This document shows, piece by piece, positions 1 to 7,551 of a stretch of 14,703 bases of DNA. Position 1 is the stretch's first letter, and each line of letters starts with the position of its first letter. Source of the stretch: Treponema sp. (GTDB lineage: Bacteria > Spirochaetota > Spirochaetia > Treponematales > Breznakiellaceae); assembly GCA_009780285.1 (NCBI GenBank), contig WRAL01000011.1, positions 1-14,703 of the forward strand. Direction: 5' to 3'. The notes under the pieces are model-generated. The model was not told where the DNA came from. It ran no database searches and was given only the letters and a program-made list of their open reading frames with translations. A program made the translations under genes and the position numbers.

Positions 1-1149
1 ATCTCGACAACCTACACCATAATATATGACTACGCCAACGGAAGCGATATCTTCACAGTTTCCGGCTTGAGAAGCGGGGAAAGAGTTGCCAAGCCGGCGG
101 CGGATAAAACGCGGGCCTTTGATCCCGCCGAACACGGCCTCGCGGGTTTATGGAAGGACGGCGCGGAATATACCTTTGTCGGGTGGTACAACGGCGAGGC
201 GGTGTGGAATTTCGAGACTGACACGATAAAAAACGCCGACATCACCCTGACCGCGAAATGGAACGCGCCTGAGTCCCTTGCCGATCCGGACGATATCGGA
301 GAGATGCTCAAATACATCAACGGCGACGGACGCGAAGGTTCATATACGCTGATAGTAGGCAAGGACATGGAAGCAGGCAGCCAGACTCTCGGCCAGGATA
401 GGGATCTAACCCTTGTCGGCGCGGACACGGAGCGGACGATACAGCTTACCGGAACCGGCGCGCTCTTTACCGTTAGAGACGCAAGCGGCAGCCTGACGCT
501 GGGCAATAACATTACCCTCAAGGGCGTTTCCCCCAACAATAACGCGCTGGTTCATATATCCGGCGGCGCAAGCCTGACGATGGAAGCCGGATCGAAAATT
601 ACCGGGAATGCCAACAATACCGACGCGGCCCACCAAGCCGGCGGGATTTATTTTACCGGAACTGGCTCCTTTGCCATGAATGGCGGCGAAATTTCCGGCA
701 ATTCAGCCAGAGGCGAATTATCGGGCGGCGGCATATACATTGGCGGTCACGACAATGTATATGACAACTCCATATTTACCATGCGCGGGGGAGCGGTAAT
801 TTCCGGCAACACCGCCGCTGGCGCCAATTCCGGCGGCGGAGTGAGGCTCGATAGGGGCGCCGTCTTTACCATGTACGACGGGATAATTTCCGACAATAAA
901 GTTACTGGCACGAGCGGCGCCGGCGGGGTTCGCGCGACCAATTCCATTTTCCGCATCGTAAGCGGCACAGTTTACGGCAAGAACGAAGGGGCCAACTCAA
1001 ACACCGCTGAGGGTAATTCCAGCAACGATGCGTTTCTGGGAGTAACCGGCCAGGCGCAATACGGCGCCTTTGACGGCGACGCCTTTAACGGCACAGATTT
1101 CGAAAGCGCCGATGACACAATCAAGGTTACGAACGGAATTAAAGAGTAA
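1..1149 (+). CDS. InlB-repeat / right-handed beta-helix surface protein, C-terminal part (5' end outside window)
   Basis: The frame is open from base 1 to the TAA at 1147-1149, so the gene begins upstream and 382 codons are visible. Residues about 25-90 contain a Listeria-Bacteroides (InlB B) repeat, recognisable by YTFVGWYNGEAVWNFET followed by DITLTAKW. These are small extracellular beta-grasp modules common in surface adhesins. After a linker the rest is a series of short Gly/Asn/Ser-rich rungs (GGIYF, MNGGEISGNS, GGGIYIGG, MRGGAVISGN, GGGVRLD, MYDGIISDNK), the pattern of a right-handed parallel beta-helix as in pectate-lyase-fold and polymorphic-outer-membrane-type proteins. No sorting signal, autotransporter barrel or transmembrane segment lies at the C terminus. 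I infer an exported or cell-surface protein. Any enzymatic activity is unknown, since no catalytic residues can be assigned. The gene is closed by the hairpin at 1164-1217. Confidence 0.75.
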   Translation: MSTTYTIIYDYANGSDIFTVSGLRSGERVAKPAADKTRAFDPAEHGLAGLWKDGAEYTFVGWYNGEAVWNFETDTIKNADITLTAKWNAPESLADPDDIGEMLKYINGDGREGSYTLIVGKDMEAGSQTLGQDRDLTLVGADTERTIQLTGTGALFTVRDASGSLTLGNNITLKGVSPNNNALVHISGGASLTMEAGSKITGNANNTDAAHQAGGIYFTGTGSFAMNGGEISGNSARGELSGGGIYIGGHDNVYDNSIFTMRGGAVISGNTAAGANSGGGVRLDRGAVFTMYDGIISDNKVTGTSGAGGVRATNSIFRIVSGTVYGKNEGANSNTAEGNSSNDAFLGVTGQAQYGAFDGDAFNGTDFESADDTIKVTNGIKE

Positions 1150-1163
1150 AAATCCCACAACCT

Positions 1164-1217
1164 AAAAATGTTGGCAAGGCAACGCGCTTCAGCGCGACGC
1201 CTTGCCAACATTTTTTC
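1164..1217. terminator. Bidirectional rho-independent terminator between convergent genes
   Basis: A 17-nt arm (1164-1180, AAAAATGTTGGCAAGGC) is exactly complementary to 1199-1215. Inside it is a second stem, CGCGC/GCGCG (1183-1187 with 1192-1196), with a TTCA loop. The plus-strand side ends in a run of T residues and the minus-strand side ends in CATTTTT. It can therefore terminate both the surface-protein gene on the plus strand and ffh on the minus strand, which stop 14 and 19 nt away. Confidence 0.9.
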
Positions 1218-1234
1218 CTATAGAAGCGCCGCCT

Positions 1235-2596
1235 TTATCTGTTTAACATTCCTTGCATTCCCTGCATCATGGCGGCGGGATTCTTTCCGCCCTTTCCCAT
1301 CTTCGCCATTTTTTTCATCATGACGCGCATTTTTTCAAACCTTTTAAGCAGGCGCGCGACCTCCGCCACCGAAGTGCCGGAACCACGCGCGATGCGCGCG
1401 CGCCGGGGGGGGCCGATAATTAAATGGTTGGCGCGTTCCTTGCGCGTCATCGAGGAAATAATCGCTTCCTGCCTTTTCAAATCGGCCTTGTCAAGATCCT
1501 CTTCGCTAATCTGGCCCTGCATTCCGGGAATCATCGAAAGCATGGATTGCAGGGAGCCCATTTTTTTTACGGCGCGCAATTGCGAAAGCCAGTCCTCCAG
1601 CGTAAAGTTTTCCTTCTCCATTTTTTTCTGGAGAGCCAGCGCCTCTTTCTGGTCGATTACTCCTTGCGCCTTTTCAACGAGCGTAACAACGTCGCCCATG
1701 CCCAGGATGCGGCCGGCAAGACGTTCCGGGTGGAAAGGCTCCATGTCCTCCAGCTTTTCGCCGGTGCCGGTAAACTTTAGCGGCTTTCCCGTAACGGTTT
1801 TAAGCGAAAGCGCGGCGCCGCCGCGCGTGTCCGAATCGAACTTGGTCAGAACCACGCCCGTAAGCCCGATTTTTTCGTCAAAGGTTTTCGCGATGTCAAC
1901 CGCCGACTGGCCGGTCATCGAGTCGGCGACAAGGAGCGATTCCTCCGGCTGCGCCGCGCCCTTCAGCCGCGCAAGGTCCGCCATCATCGGCTCGTCGATT
2001 TGCAGCCGGCCGGAAGTGTCAACGATAATCGTGTCAATAAGATTTTGCTTCGCCCAGGCGCGCGCCGCCTTGTACACCTGAGCGCTGTCCGTGGCGCCCG
2101 GCTCGCGGTGAACGGGCACGTCGATCTGCGCGCCCAGGACTGCAAGCTGTTCCATGGCCGCCGGGCGAACAAGGTCGCAGGCCACAAGCATGGGCTTTCT
2201 GCCCTCTTTTTTAAGGCGCAGCGCCAGCTTCGCCGAGCTTGTCGTTTTGCCGGAGCCTTGCAAGCCCAGCATTAAAATCGTGGAAATCACGTCCGGGCCT
2301 TTAAGCGCCAGCTTGCGTTCCGCCGGATCGTCGCCGCCAAGATACGAAACAAGTTTGTCGTGAATTATTTTTATAAATTGCTGCCCCGGATTTACGGCGC
2401 GCAGAACCTTTTCGCCCTTGGCTTCCTCGATGGTCGAATTGACAAAGCGTCGAACCACGCGCAGGTTTACGTCCGCCTCAAGCAGCGCCATCTTTATCGT
2501 TTCGACGGCGTCCTCAATGTTTTTTTCGCTTATCGTCGATTTTCCGGAAACGATGCGAAGAGCGTCGCCCAGTTTTTCCGTCAATTTTTCAAACAT
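1235..2596 (-). CDS. ffh: Signal recognition particle protein Ffh (SRP54 GTPase)
   Basis: The product is 453 aa, the usual Ffh length. Ffh binds 4.5S RNA and hydrophobic signal sequences emerging from the ribosome. With FtsY it delivers nascent membrane proteins to the Sec translocon. The N domain is about residues 1-95. The G domain has GLQGSGKTT (111-119), DLVRPAA, DTSGRL (193-198; most relatives have DTAGRL), TKFD (251-254) and the ERLAGRILGMGD closing loop. The M domain carries the RNA-binding RIARGSGTS motif (401-409) and a Met-rich tail. The ATG at 2594-2596 has an AGGGAG-type ribosome site on the minus strand (complement of 2605-2610). It lies 27 nt downstream of gpsA on the same strand with no terminator between, so the two are probably cotranscribed. 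Identification is secure. Confidence 0.97.
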   Translation of the reverse strand: MFEKLTEKLGDALRIVSGKSTISEKNIEDAVETIKMALLEADVNLRVVRRFVNSTIEEAKGEKVLRAVNPGQQFIKIIHDKLVSYLGGDDPAERKLALKGPDVISTILMLGLQGSGKTTSSAKLALRLKKEGRKPMLVACDLVRPAAMEQLAVLGAQIDVPVHREPGATDSAQVYKAARAWAKQNLIDTIIVDTSGRLQIDEPMMADLARLKGAAQPEESLLVADSMTGQSAVDIAKTFDEKIGLTGVVLTKFDSDTRGGAALSLKTVTGKPLKFTGTGEKLEDMEPFHPERLAGRILGMGDVVTLVEKAQGVIDQKEALALQKKMEKENFTLEDWLSQLRAVKKMGSLQSMLSMIPGMQGQISEEDLDKADLKRQEAIISSMTRKERANHLIIGPPRRARIARGSGTSVAEVARLLKRFEKMRVMMKKMAKMGKGGKNPAAMMQGMQGMLNR

Positions 2597-2623
2597 GTTT
2601 TTTTCTCCCTGTACCTAGCGCGA

Positions 2624-3772
2624 TTAGCGCTGTTTTGAATTTTCCGGCGCGAATCCCAGGCGCTCGAAAAATTTGCACAAAAATTCAAAGGGCTCGATTT
2701 CCCTGTTAAGGATCTGATACATGCCCACGGCGATGGGCAAATTGATCTGGTGCTTTTCCGCAATTTCCTTAACGTATTTCGCCGCGACGACTCCTTCCGG
2801 CAAATACCCAATGCCGTCTATCCCGGAAATCAGATCGTCAATATCCTTAAACGGCTCGAGAATTTTTTTCTCGATAATTTCCTTGCCAAAGCGTCGGTTC
2901 CGGCCGAAAATCGAGCGGCAGGTAACGTCCAGGTCGCCAATGCCGGAAATCGAGGTAAAGGTTTCCGGGTGCGTCGCGCCCATCGCCATTCCCAAGGTTT
3001 GAATTTCATTAAGGCCGGCGGCAAGCAAAAGCGATTCCGTGCCGTCGCCAAAAAGACTGGTAATGTCGTTGACATTTTCTTCAAGCGAGCTTCCCGCCGC
3101 GTCATGCGCAGCATGATGCGAGGAATCGCCAACCTCCTTGAACGCGCCGAGCATCCCAAAGGCGATGGCGATTACGTTTTTCGCGGCGGCGGCCACCTGA
3201 ACCCCGCGCACGTCCAGCGAGGGAAAGACGAAAAGCCCGCGATTTTTCAAAAGGTCGCGAAAGCGAAGCGCGTTTCTGGCGTTCTCACTCGCGGCGATAA
3301 GGCCGGTGATCTTTCCCTTGGAAACTTCCTCGGCGTGACTCGGCCCGGAAATATACACGAGCGAGCGCTGGTAAAAGCCGGGAAGGTAGTCCTCGAGGGT
3401 TTCCACGATCAGGCGTGGGCCTTTTTCCGTGGGCAAAAAACCCTTGGTAATCACGGCGATGGCCGCGCGCCCTTCCTGAATGTTCGCCGCCGAAAGCATT
3501 TGCCGAAGCGTTCCCAAAAGGAACAGCGACGGCACGGCCAGAATGATAAATTCCCTTTCGGACGTGGCCTCGATTATGTCGCAGGTGGCCCGCAGATTGC
3601 GCGGCAGCCTTACCCCCGGCAAATAGCGCTCGTTCTCGCCGCGCTCGTTAATGGCGTCCCTTGTTTCCGGCTCGAAAGTCCAAAGAACGACGTCCGTTCC
3701 CTTTTCCGCGATAATTTTCGCGATAGCCGTGCCCCAGGCTCCCGCCCCGATGACCGCTGTTTGCGCTTGCAT
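2624..3772 (-). CDS. gpsA: Glycerol-3-phosphate dehydrogenase [NAD(P)+] GpsA, with an insertion
   Basis: The product is 382 aa, longer than the roughly 330-340 aa typical of bacterial GpsA. The enzyme reduces dihydroxyacetone phosphate to sn-glycerol-3-phosphate for phospholipid synthesis in the cytoplasm. Visible features are the Rossmann loop GAGAWGTA (9-16), KGF (110-112), GPSHAEE (143-149), the catalytic lysine region AAAKNV (K198), GIGDLDVTC (277-285) and RNRRFG (291-296). Between K198 and the AAGLNEI helix the chain is nearly 30 residues longer than in Escherichia coli GpsA. The extra segment includes SSHHAAHD (217-224). All core residues are present, so it is probably active. The ATG at 3770-3772 has only a weak ribosome site. 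It sits between the TPR genes and ffh on the minus strand, and I see no promoter just upstream. Confidence 0.95.
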   Translation of the reverse strand: MQAQTAVIGAGAWGTAIAKIIAEKGTDVVLWTFEPETRDAINERGENERYLPGVRLPRNLRATCDIIEATSEREFIILAVPSLFLLGTLRQMLSAANIQEGRAAIAVITKGFLPTEKGPRLIVETLEDYLPGFYQRSLVYISGPSHAEEVSKGKITGLIAASENARNALRFRDLLKNRGLFVFPSLDVRGVQVAAAAKNVIAIAFGMLGAFKEVGDSSHHAAHDAAGSSLEENVNDITSLFGDGTESLLLAAGLNEIQTLGMAMGATHPETFTSISGIGDLDVTCRSIFGRNRRFGKEIIEKKILEPFKDIDDLISGIDGIGYLPEGVVAAKYVKEIAEKHQINLPIAVGMYQILNREIEPFEFLCKFFERLGFAPENSKQR

Positions 3773-3832
3773 TCCGGCAGTTTAGCGCATACGCGCTCCG
3801 CGCGCAATCAGGGCGGGAATCGGGAGACTGGC

Positions 3833-5347
3833 TTATTCGCCCTGCATTTCGGCAAGCGCCTTCTCGCAGCTTGCCTTGAGTTCCCTCGCCCTCTCATAGT
3901 TCGGGTCAAGGCGCAGGGCCTTTTCCAAATCGGCGATCGCCATTTCCAGATCGGCGCTTTGCATGTTTTCGAAGGCGCGCCTATATAAAGAGAGCCCGCT
4001 ATTGAAAAGATACATGGCTTGGGTCGGCGCTAGCTTTATCGCTGCGGCATGATACGCGATGGCTTCGTCGTACCTTTCCATATCGAAGCAGGATACTCCC
4101 AGAACATGGTAATACCTGGCATTGGATGGATCCAGCTTTATCGCGACGGAAAGCGCGGCTATCGCGTCTGTGTGCCTCCCCAATCTGATGAAGGCGTCCC
4201 CCGCGCAAAAGTGAAGATGAGGATCGCTGGGATTCAGCTTTGCCGCGGTGGAATACGCTGCGGCCGCTTCTTCGTATCTATCCAATTTCCTGTAGGCGTT
4301 CCCCAAGCCACAGTGATTCTCGGCATTGGGCTCCAGTTTTACCGCGGCGCTGAACGATAACACGGCTTCCTCATGCCTCTCCGACATATCGTAGATCATT
4401 CCCAGATAAAAATGAAAAAAATGATTGGAGGGCTCCAGTTCCGCAGCAATGGAGAGCGATGCCACAGCTTCGTCGATCCGGTCCAGTTGTTGGTAAGTAA
4501 TTCCCTGAAAAAAATGATTGCGAGCCTTTGTGGGATCCAGCTTTATGGTGGCGGTAAACGCGTCGAGGGCTTTTTCGTGGCTCCCCATCTGCCTGTAGGC
4601 ATTTCCCAATCCGAAGTGTCCTTCACCATTGGCCGGATCCAGCTTTATGGCGGCGGAATACGCTGCGGCCGCCTTTTTGTGCCTTCCCAGTTGGCTGTAG
4701 GTGTCTCCCAATTTACGATGGCCTTTTGCGATCTTCGGATCCAGCTTTACGCCGGTTGAGTACGCGGCGAGGGCGACACCGAAATGTTTTAAGTTGTAGC
4801 TGGCATTTCCCCAGCCGAGGTGATGCGTGGGGTTGTCCGGCTCCAGCTCTATGGCCTTTGCGTAGGCGACGAGGGATTCCTCGAACCTGTCCACTTCATT
4901 GTAGGCCATTCCCAAATCACCCTGGAATTCAGCATTGTCCGGCTCCAGCTCTATTGCGGCGGCGAATGCGGCGATGGCCTCGGCGAACATTTCAAGCTGG
5001 ATGTAGAACTCTCCTAATTTGTGGTGATAGCTGGCATTGTCCGGCTCCAGCGCTATGGCGGCGGAAAGCGGGGCGATGGCCTCGTCATGCCTTCCCTGGA
5101 TTCCGTAGACCAAGGCCTTGAACATGTGGCAGCAAGCGTCTTCCGGATAAAGCCGAATCGCCTCTTCCGTCAATTCGAGGGCGGTTTCATAATCGCCCCT
5201 GGAAAAGCTTTTGTCCGCCAGGTTCATAAGTTTACTGGCGGGGGATTCCTCTTCCCAGTCGATTTGCGCCGGCTCGCAGGCTTGGTATGTTTGCGTGTCA
5301 GCGTCGATCCCCTCGTCGTAGTCCCGGAACGTCATTTTATCTTCCAT
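3833..5347 (-). CDS. TPR repeat protein, downstream member of a tandem pair
   Basis: The product is 504 aa. An acidic N-terminal segment of about 40 residues and a partial repeat are followed by about twelve 34-residue tetratricopeptide repeats. Their consensus is roughly xxHxxLGxAYxxLxRxxEAIAAYSAAIKLDPSN. The last repeat has a short insertion before DLEMAIADLEKAL. There is no signal peptide or membrane segment, so a cytoplasmic protein-protein scaffold is inferred; the partner and role are unknown. The ATG at 5345-5347 is preceded by a strong GGAGGA (complement of 5355-5360). The start overlaps the end of the upstream TPR gene by 11 nt, which points to translational coupling. The architecture, including the C-terminal tail, matches the upstream protein, so the two are tandem paralogues. 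A second ATG four codons in is possible but has a worse ribosome-site spacing. Confidence 0.88.
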   Translation of the reverse strand: MEDKMTFRDYDEGIDADTQTYQACEPAQIDWEEESPASKLMNLADKSFSRGDYETALELTEEAIRLYPEDACCHMFKALVYGIQGRHDEAIAPLSAAIALEPDNASYHHKLGEFYIQLEMFAEAIAAFAAAIELEPDNAEFQGDLGMAYNEVDRFEESLVAYAKAIELEPDNPTHHLGWGNASYNLKHFGVALAAYSTGVKLDPKIAKGHRKLGDTYSQLGRHKKAAAAYSAAIKLDPANGEGHFGLGNAYRQMGSHEKALDAFTATIKLDPTKARNHFFQGITYQQLDRIDEAVASLSIAAELEPSNHFFHFYLGMIYDMSERHEEAVLSFSAAVKLEPNAENHCGLGNAYRKLDRYEEAAAAYSTAAKLNPSDPHLHFCAGDAFIRLGRHTDAIAALSVAIKLDPSNARYYHVLGVSCFDMERYDEAIAYHAAAIKLAPTQAMYLFNSGLSLYRRAFENMQSADLEMAIADLEKALRLDPNYERARELKASCEKALAEMQGE

Positions 5348-6977
5348 AGCTGCTTCCTCCAGTTCTTAAAGTGGCATATTGGCCTCGCATTTCCACAAGC
5401 GTATCCTCGCAGGCTTTCTTTCGGTTCCGCGCGGCGGTATCGCTCGGGTCAAGAACCAGGGCCTTCTCGAAATCGGCGATCGCCATCTGAAGATCGGAGC
5501 TTTCCCCATTTTCAACCCAGCGCGTATCAAAAATGTGCCCGCGATAATAATATGTGTAGGCATTGGAGGGATCCAGCTTTATGGCGGCGGAGAACGCTGC
5601 GAGGGCTTCGTCGTATTTTTTCAGGTTTTCGTAGGCATCCCCCAGGCTGAAGTGATAGTGAGCGCGGGAAGGCTCCAGGTCTATGGCGGCGGAAAACGCG
5701 GCGATGGCTTCGTCGTATTTTTCCAGGCTTTTGCAGGCATCCCCCAGACGGTAGCGATAGACAGCATTGGAAGGCTCCAGGGCTATTGCGGCGGAGAACG
5801 CCGCGAGGGCTTCGTCGTATTTTTCCAGGCCTTCGTAGGCATCCCCCAGGCTGAAGTGATAGTGAGCGCAGGAAGGCTCCAGGTCTATGGCAGCGGAAAA
5901 CGCGGCGATGGCTTCGTCGTATTTTTCCAGGCTTTTGCAGGCATCCCCCAGACGGTAGCGATAGAAACCGTCGGAAGGCTTCAGTCCTATTGCGGCGGAG
6001 AACGCCGCGATGGCTTCTTCGTATTTTTCCAGATTTTCGTAGGTGTCCCCCAGGCAATAGTAATAATCGCAAGAGGAAGGTTTCAGTTTTATGGCGGTGG
6101 AGAACGCTGCAAGGGCTTCGTCGTGCCTTTTCCAGCCGGAATAGGCCTTTCCCAGGCAAAAATGATAAAAATGGTTGAAAGGCTCCAGCGCGATGGCGGC
6201 GGAATACTCGGCGATAGCCTCATCGCGTCTTCCCAGGTTTTCATAGGCCATTCCTTCGTGACAGTGATAGTAAGCATTCGAGGGATTCAGAGCTACCGCA
6301 GTGGAATACGCGCCGAAGGCCTCATTATGCTGTTTCAAACTTCTGTAGGCATTCCCCAAGAGCATGTAGGCTTCGCTACAGGAGGGATCCATCTTTATCG
6401 CGGCGGATAGTATGCTGATAGCATCCTCGTGCATTCCCAATTCGATGTGGATATTTCCTATTTTGCAATAAGAGTCAGCCCTGTGGGGCGCGAGCCTTAT
6501 CGCGGTGGAATACGAGTCGATGGCCTCGTCGTGTTTTTCCAAGTTGGCATAGGCGTCCCCCTGCGATGCGTGAGCAATGGCAAGGGATGGGTCCAGCCTT
6601 ATCGCGGCGGAGAACGCGGCGGCGGCTTCCTCGTACTTTTCCAAGAAACTGTAGGCTTCCCCTTGCAGAAAGTAAAAGCCGATGCAGTCAGGCTCCAGCT
6701 TTATGGCCTCTGAGTACGCGGCGGCGGCTTCTTCGTACCTATCAAAGCTTTCGCAGATCTGCCCCTTGCAAACATGGCATTCGGCATTTGACGGCTCCAG
6801 CCGAATCGCCTCCTCCGCGAATTTGAGGGCGTTTTCGTAATCAGCCTCGGAAACGCGCTCATTCGCCAGCCGCATGGCTTGCTCGGCGGAGGATATTTCG
6901 CCCTCGTCGGCCGCGCGGGTTTCTCTGTGATCGCTGGCCTCCTGGAGCCAGTTCCAAAGCATTAGCAGCTGTTCCAT
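5337..6977 (-). CDS. TPR repeat protein, upstream member of a tandem pair
   Basis: The product is 546 aa from the ATG at 6975-6977, chosen because GGAGGGG lies just upstream. A TTG at 6990-6992 would add five residues but has no ribosome site. After an N-terminal region of about 65 residues ending in a partial repeat come twelve exact 34-residue TPRs and a thirteenth with an insertion before DLQMAIADFEKAL. Repeats 9-10 and 11-12 are almost identical, a recent 204-bp duplication. No signal peptide or membrane helix is visible; a cytoplasmic scaffold or adaptor is inferred, with unknown partner. The gene is first after a good sigma-70 promoter (7016-7044). It overlaps the next TPR gene by 11 nt and may be cotranscribed with gpsA and ffh. 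Confidence 0.88.
   Translation of the reverse strand: MEQLLMLWNWLQEASDHRETRAADEGEISSAEQAMRLANERVSEADYENALKFAEEAIRLEPSNAECHVCKGQICESFDRYEEAAAAYSEAIKLEPDCIGFYFLQGEAYSFLEKYEEAAAAFSAAIRLDPSLAIAHASQGDAYANLEKHDEAIDSYSTAIRLAPHRADSYCKIGNIHIELGMHEDAISILSAAIKMDPSCSEAYMLLGNAYRSLKQHNEAFGAYSTAVALNPSNAYYHCHEGMAYENLGRRDEAIAEYSAAIALEPFNHFYHFCLGKAYSGWKRHDEALAAFSTAIKLKPSSCDYYYCLGDTYENLEKYEEAIAAFSAAIGLKPSDGFYRYRLGDACKSLEKYDEAIAAFSAAIDLEPSCAHYHFSLGDAYEGLEKYDEALAAFSAAIALEPSNAVYRYRLGDACKSLEKYDEAIAAFSAAIDLEPSRAHYHFSLGDAYENLKKYDEALAAFSAAIKLDPSNAYTYYYRGHIFDTRWVENGESSDLQMAIADFEKALVLDPSDTAARNRKKACEDTLVEMRGQYATLRTGGSSYGR
5577..5984 (-). repeat. 204-bp in-frame tandem duplication of a two-TPR unit
   Basis: Bases 5631-5760 and 5835-5964 are identical except for two substitutions (5666/5870 and 5688/5892), at an offset of exactly 204 bp, or 68 codons. 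Similarity continues more weakly on both sides, so the unit borders (about 5577-5780 and 5781-5984) are approximate. The encoded pairs are TPR 9+10 and 11+12 of the upstream TPR protein. The other repeats in the gene have diverged far more, so this duplication or gene conversion is the newest event. Confidence 0.9.
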
Positions 6978-7015
6978 TTTCCCCTCCGCCAACCAGTTTC
7001 GAGTCCCGTTATTTT

Positions 7016-7044
7016 ATCATATTTTACCGATTTGCGGCGATCAA
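7016..7044 (-). promoter_or_regulatory. Sigma-70-type promoter for the TPR-TPR-gpsA-ffh block
   Basis: On the minus strand there is a -35 TTGATC (complement of 7039-7044), a 17-nt spacer, and a -10 TATGAT (complement of 7016-7021). The predicted start is about 30 nt before the TPR ATG. It is divergent from the tRNA-Leu promoter. Confidence 0.75.
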
Positions 7045-7138
7045 GCGGCGCGTCAATCGAAGCTTTGCCGCTGGCAAGCTTGCGCGACCCGTCTTGGATT
7101 CGCCAGGTCGAAAAAACGCGAATTCGCGCGCCGGGGGC

Positions 7139-7167
7139 TTGCCTTTTTCCCGCCTTTGCGCTTAAAT
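7139..7167 (+). promoter_or_regulatory. Probable tRNA-Leu promoter
   Basis: TTGCCT (7139-7144), a 17-nt spacer and TTAAAT (7162-7167) place the start about 20 nt before the mature tRNA. The only other structure upstream is a 12-bp palindrome, CGCGAATTCGCG (7117-7128), just before the -35. Confidence 0.6.
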
Positions 7168-7193
7168 GTGGGGGTGGCCAGGGATGGCCGCCA

Positions 7194-7277
7194 GCCCAGA
7201 TGGTGGAATTGGTAGACACGCTAGTTTCAGGTACTAGTGCCTTCAGTGGTATGGAAGTTCGAGTCTTCTTCTGGGCA
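7194..7277 (+). tRNA. tRNA-Leu (anticodon CAG)
   Basis: The acceptor stem GCCCAGA (7194-7200) pairs with TCTGGGC (7270-7276), with discriminator A at 7277. The D arm contains GTGGAATTGGTAGACAC. The anticodon stem CTAGT/ACTAG encloses the loop TTCAGGT, giving anticodon CAG at 7228-7230, which reads CUG. A long class II variable arm follows, then the T arm GGAAG-TTCGAGT-CTTCT. CCA is not encoded. The gene has its own promoter upstream and terminator downstream. Confidence 0.95.
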
Positions 7278-7308
7278 AAGCGCGCTGCTCCGGCGGCGCG
7301 CTTTTTTT
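7277..7308 (+). terminator. Rho-independent terminator of tRNA-Leu
   Basis: AAAGCGCGC (7277-7285) pairs perfectly with GCGCGCTTT (7296-7304) around a 10-nt loop. It is followed by a T run to 7308. It begins immediately at the end of the tRNA. Confidence 0.9.
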
Positions 7309-7361
7309 GTGGCCTTTTGGCCGTTCTTTTGGATTCCTTTCGCCTCCTTCCCGTCCGCGCT

Positions 7362-7501
7362 TTAAGGAAGGACTGATTAAATCCTATGGGGATTTAATCA
7401 GTCCTACTTAACCGCTTCTGCGCAGCGCCAGCGAGCAGAAGCCATCGTACCGCAGGTACGCGGGGACCGCTGATTTCCTTATTTAATCAGCGGTTCCTTA
7501 A
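7362..7501. mobile_element. MITE-like non-coding inverted-repeat element (about 140 bp)
   Basis: The ends are perfect 8-bp inverted repeats, TTAAGGAA (7362-7369) and TTCCTTAA (7494-7501). The similarity extends inward with a shared TGATTAAAT on the left and its complement ATTTAATCA on the right. Inside are a 16-bp perfect hairpin (7369-7384 with 7390-7405, loop TATGG), GCTTCTGC/GCAGAAGC (7414-7421 with 7435-7442), CGTACC/GGTACG (7446-7451 with 7455-7460) and ACCGCTGATT/AATCAGCGGT (7466-7475 with 7485-7494). No coding potential is seen. A clear target-site duplication is not visible apart from the TTAA at both tips. It could instead be a structured RNA or REP-type repeat. Confidence 0.6.
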
Positions 7502-7525
7502 CTATCCGAAGGACATGCCGACAAT
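7498..7525 (+). promoter_or_regulatory. Weak candidate promoter for the secreted-protein/tatD genes
   Basis: TTAACT (7498-7503), a 16-nt spacer and GACAAT (7520-7525). The -35 would be formed by the right tip of the inverted-repeat element. Both boxes match the consensus only partly. Confidence 0.3.
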
Positions 7526-7551
7526 TTAGGGAGGACTGCGCGGGCGCCGTC

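Noticed and set aside
1269..2081. A 270-codon plus-strand open frame across ffh
   Set aside because: It is antisense to ffh, Ser/Arg/Pro-rich and without known motifs. The ffh reading explains the conservation.
3773..3832. Terminator between the TPR genes and gpsA
   Set aside because: Only a short CGCGC/GCGCG stem without a T run is present in this 60-nt gap; this is too weak to call.
2750..3988. A 412-codon plus-strand open frame across gpsA
   Set aside because: It is antisense to the well-conserved gpsA and runs into the end of the TPR gene. The composition is Arg/Gly/Asn-rich with no recognisable domain, as expected for a shadow frame in G+C-rich DNA.
5379..6410. Long plus-strand open frame with a repeated GGG-x-RxxGFVVFFQ pattern
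   Set aside because: It is the antisense of the TPR repeats; its periodicity is exactly the 102-nt TPR period, and it has no ribosome site or promoter.
7362..7501. CRISPR-like repeat array
   Set aside because: The similar segments are inverted arms of hairpins, not regularly spaced direct repeats with unique spacers.
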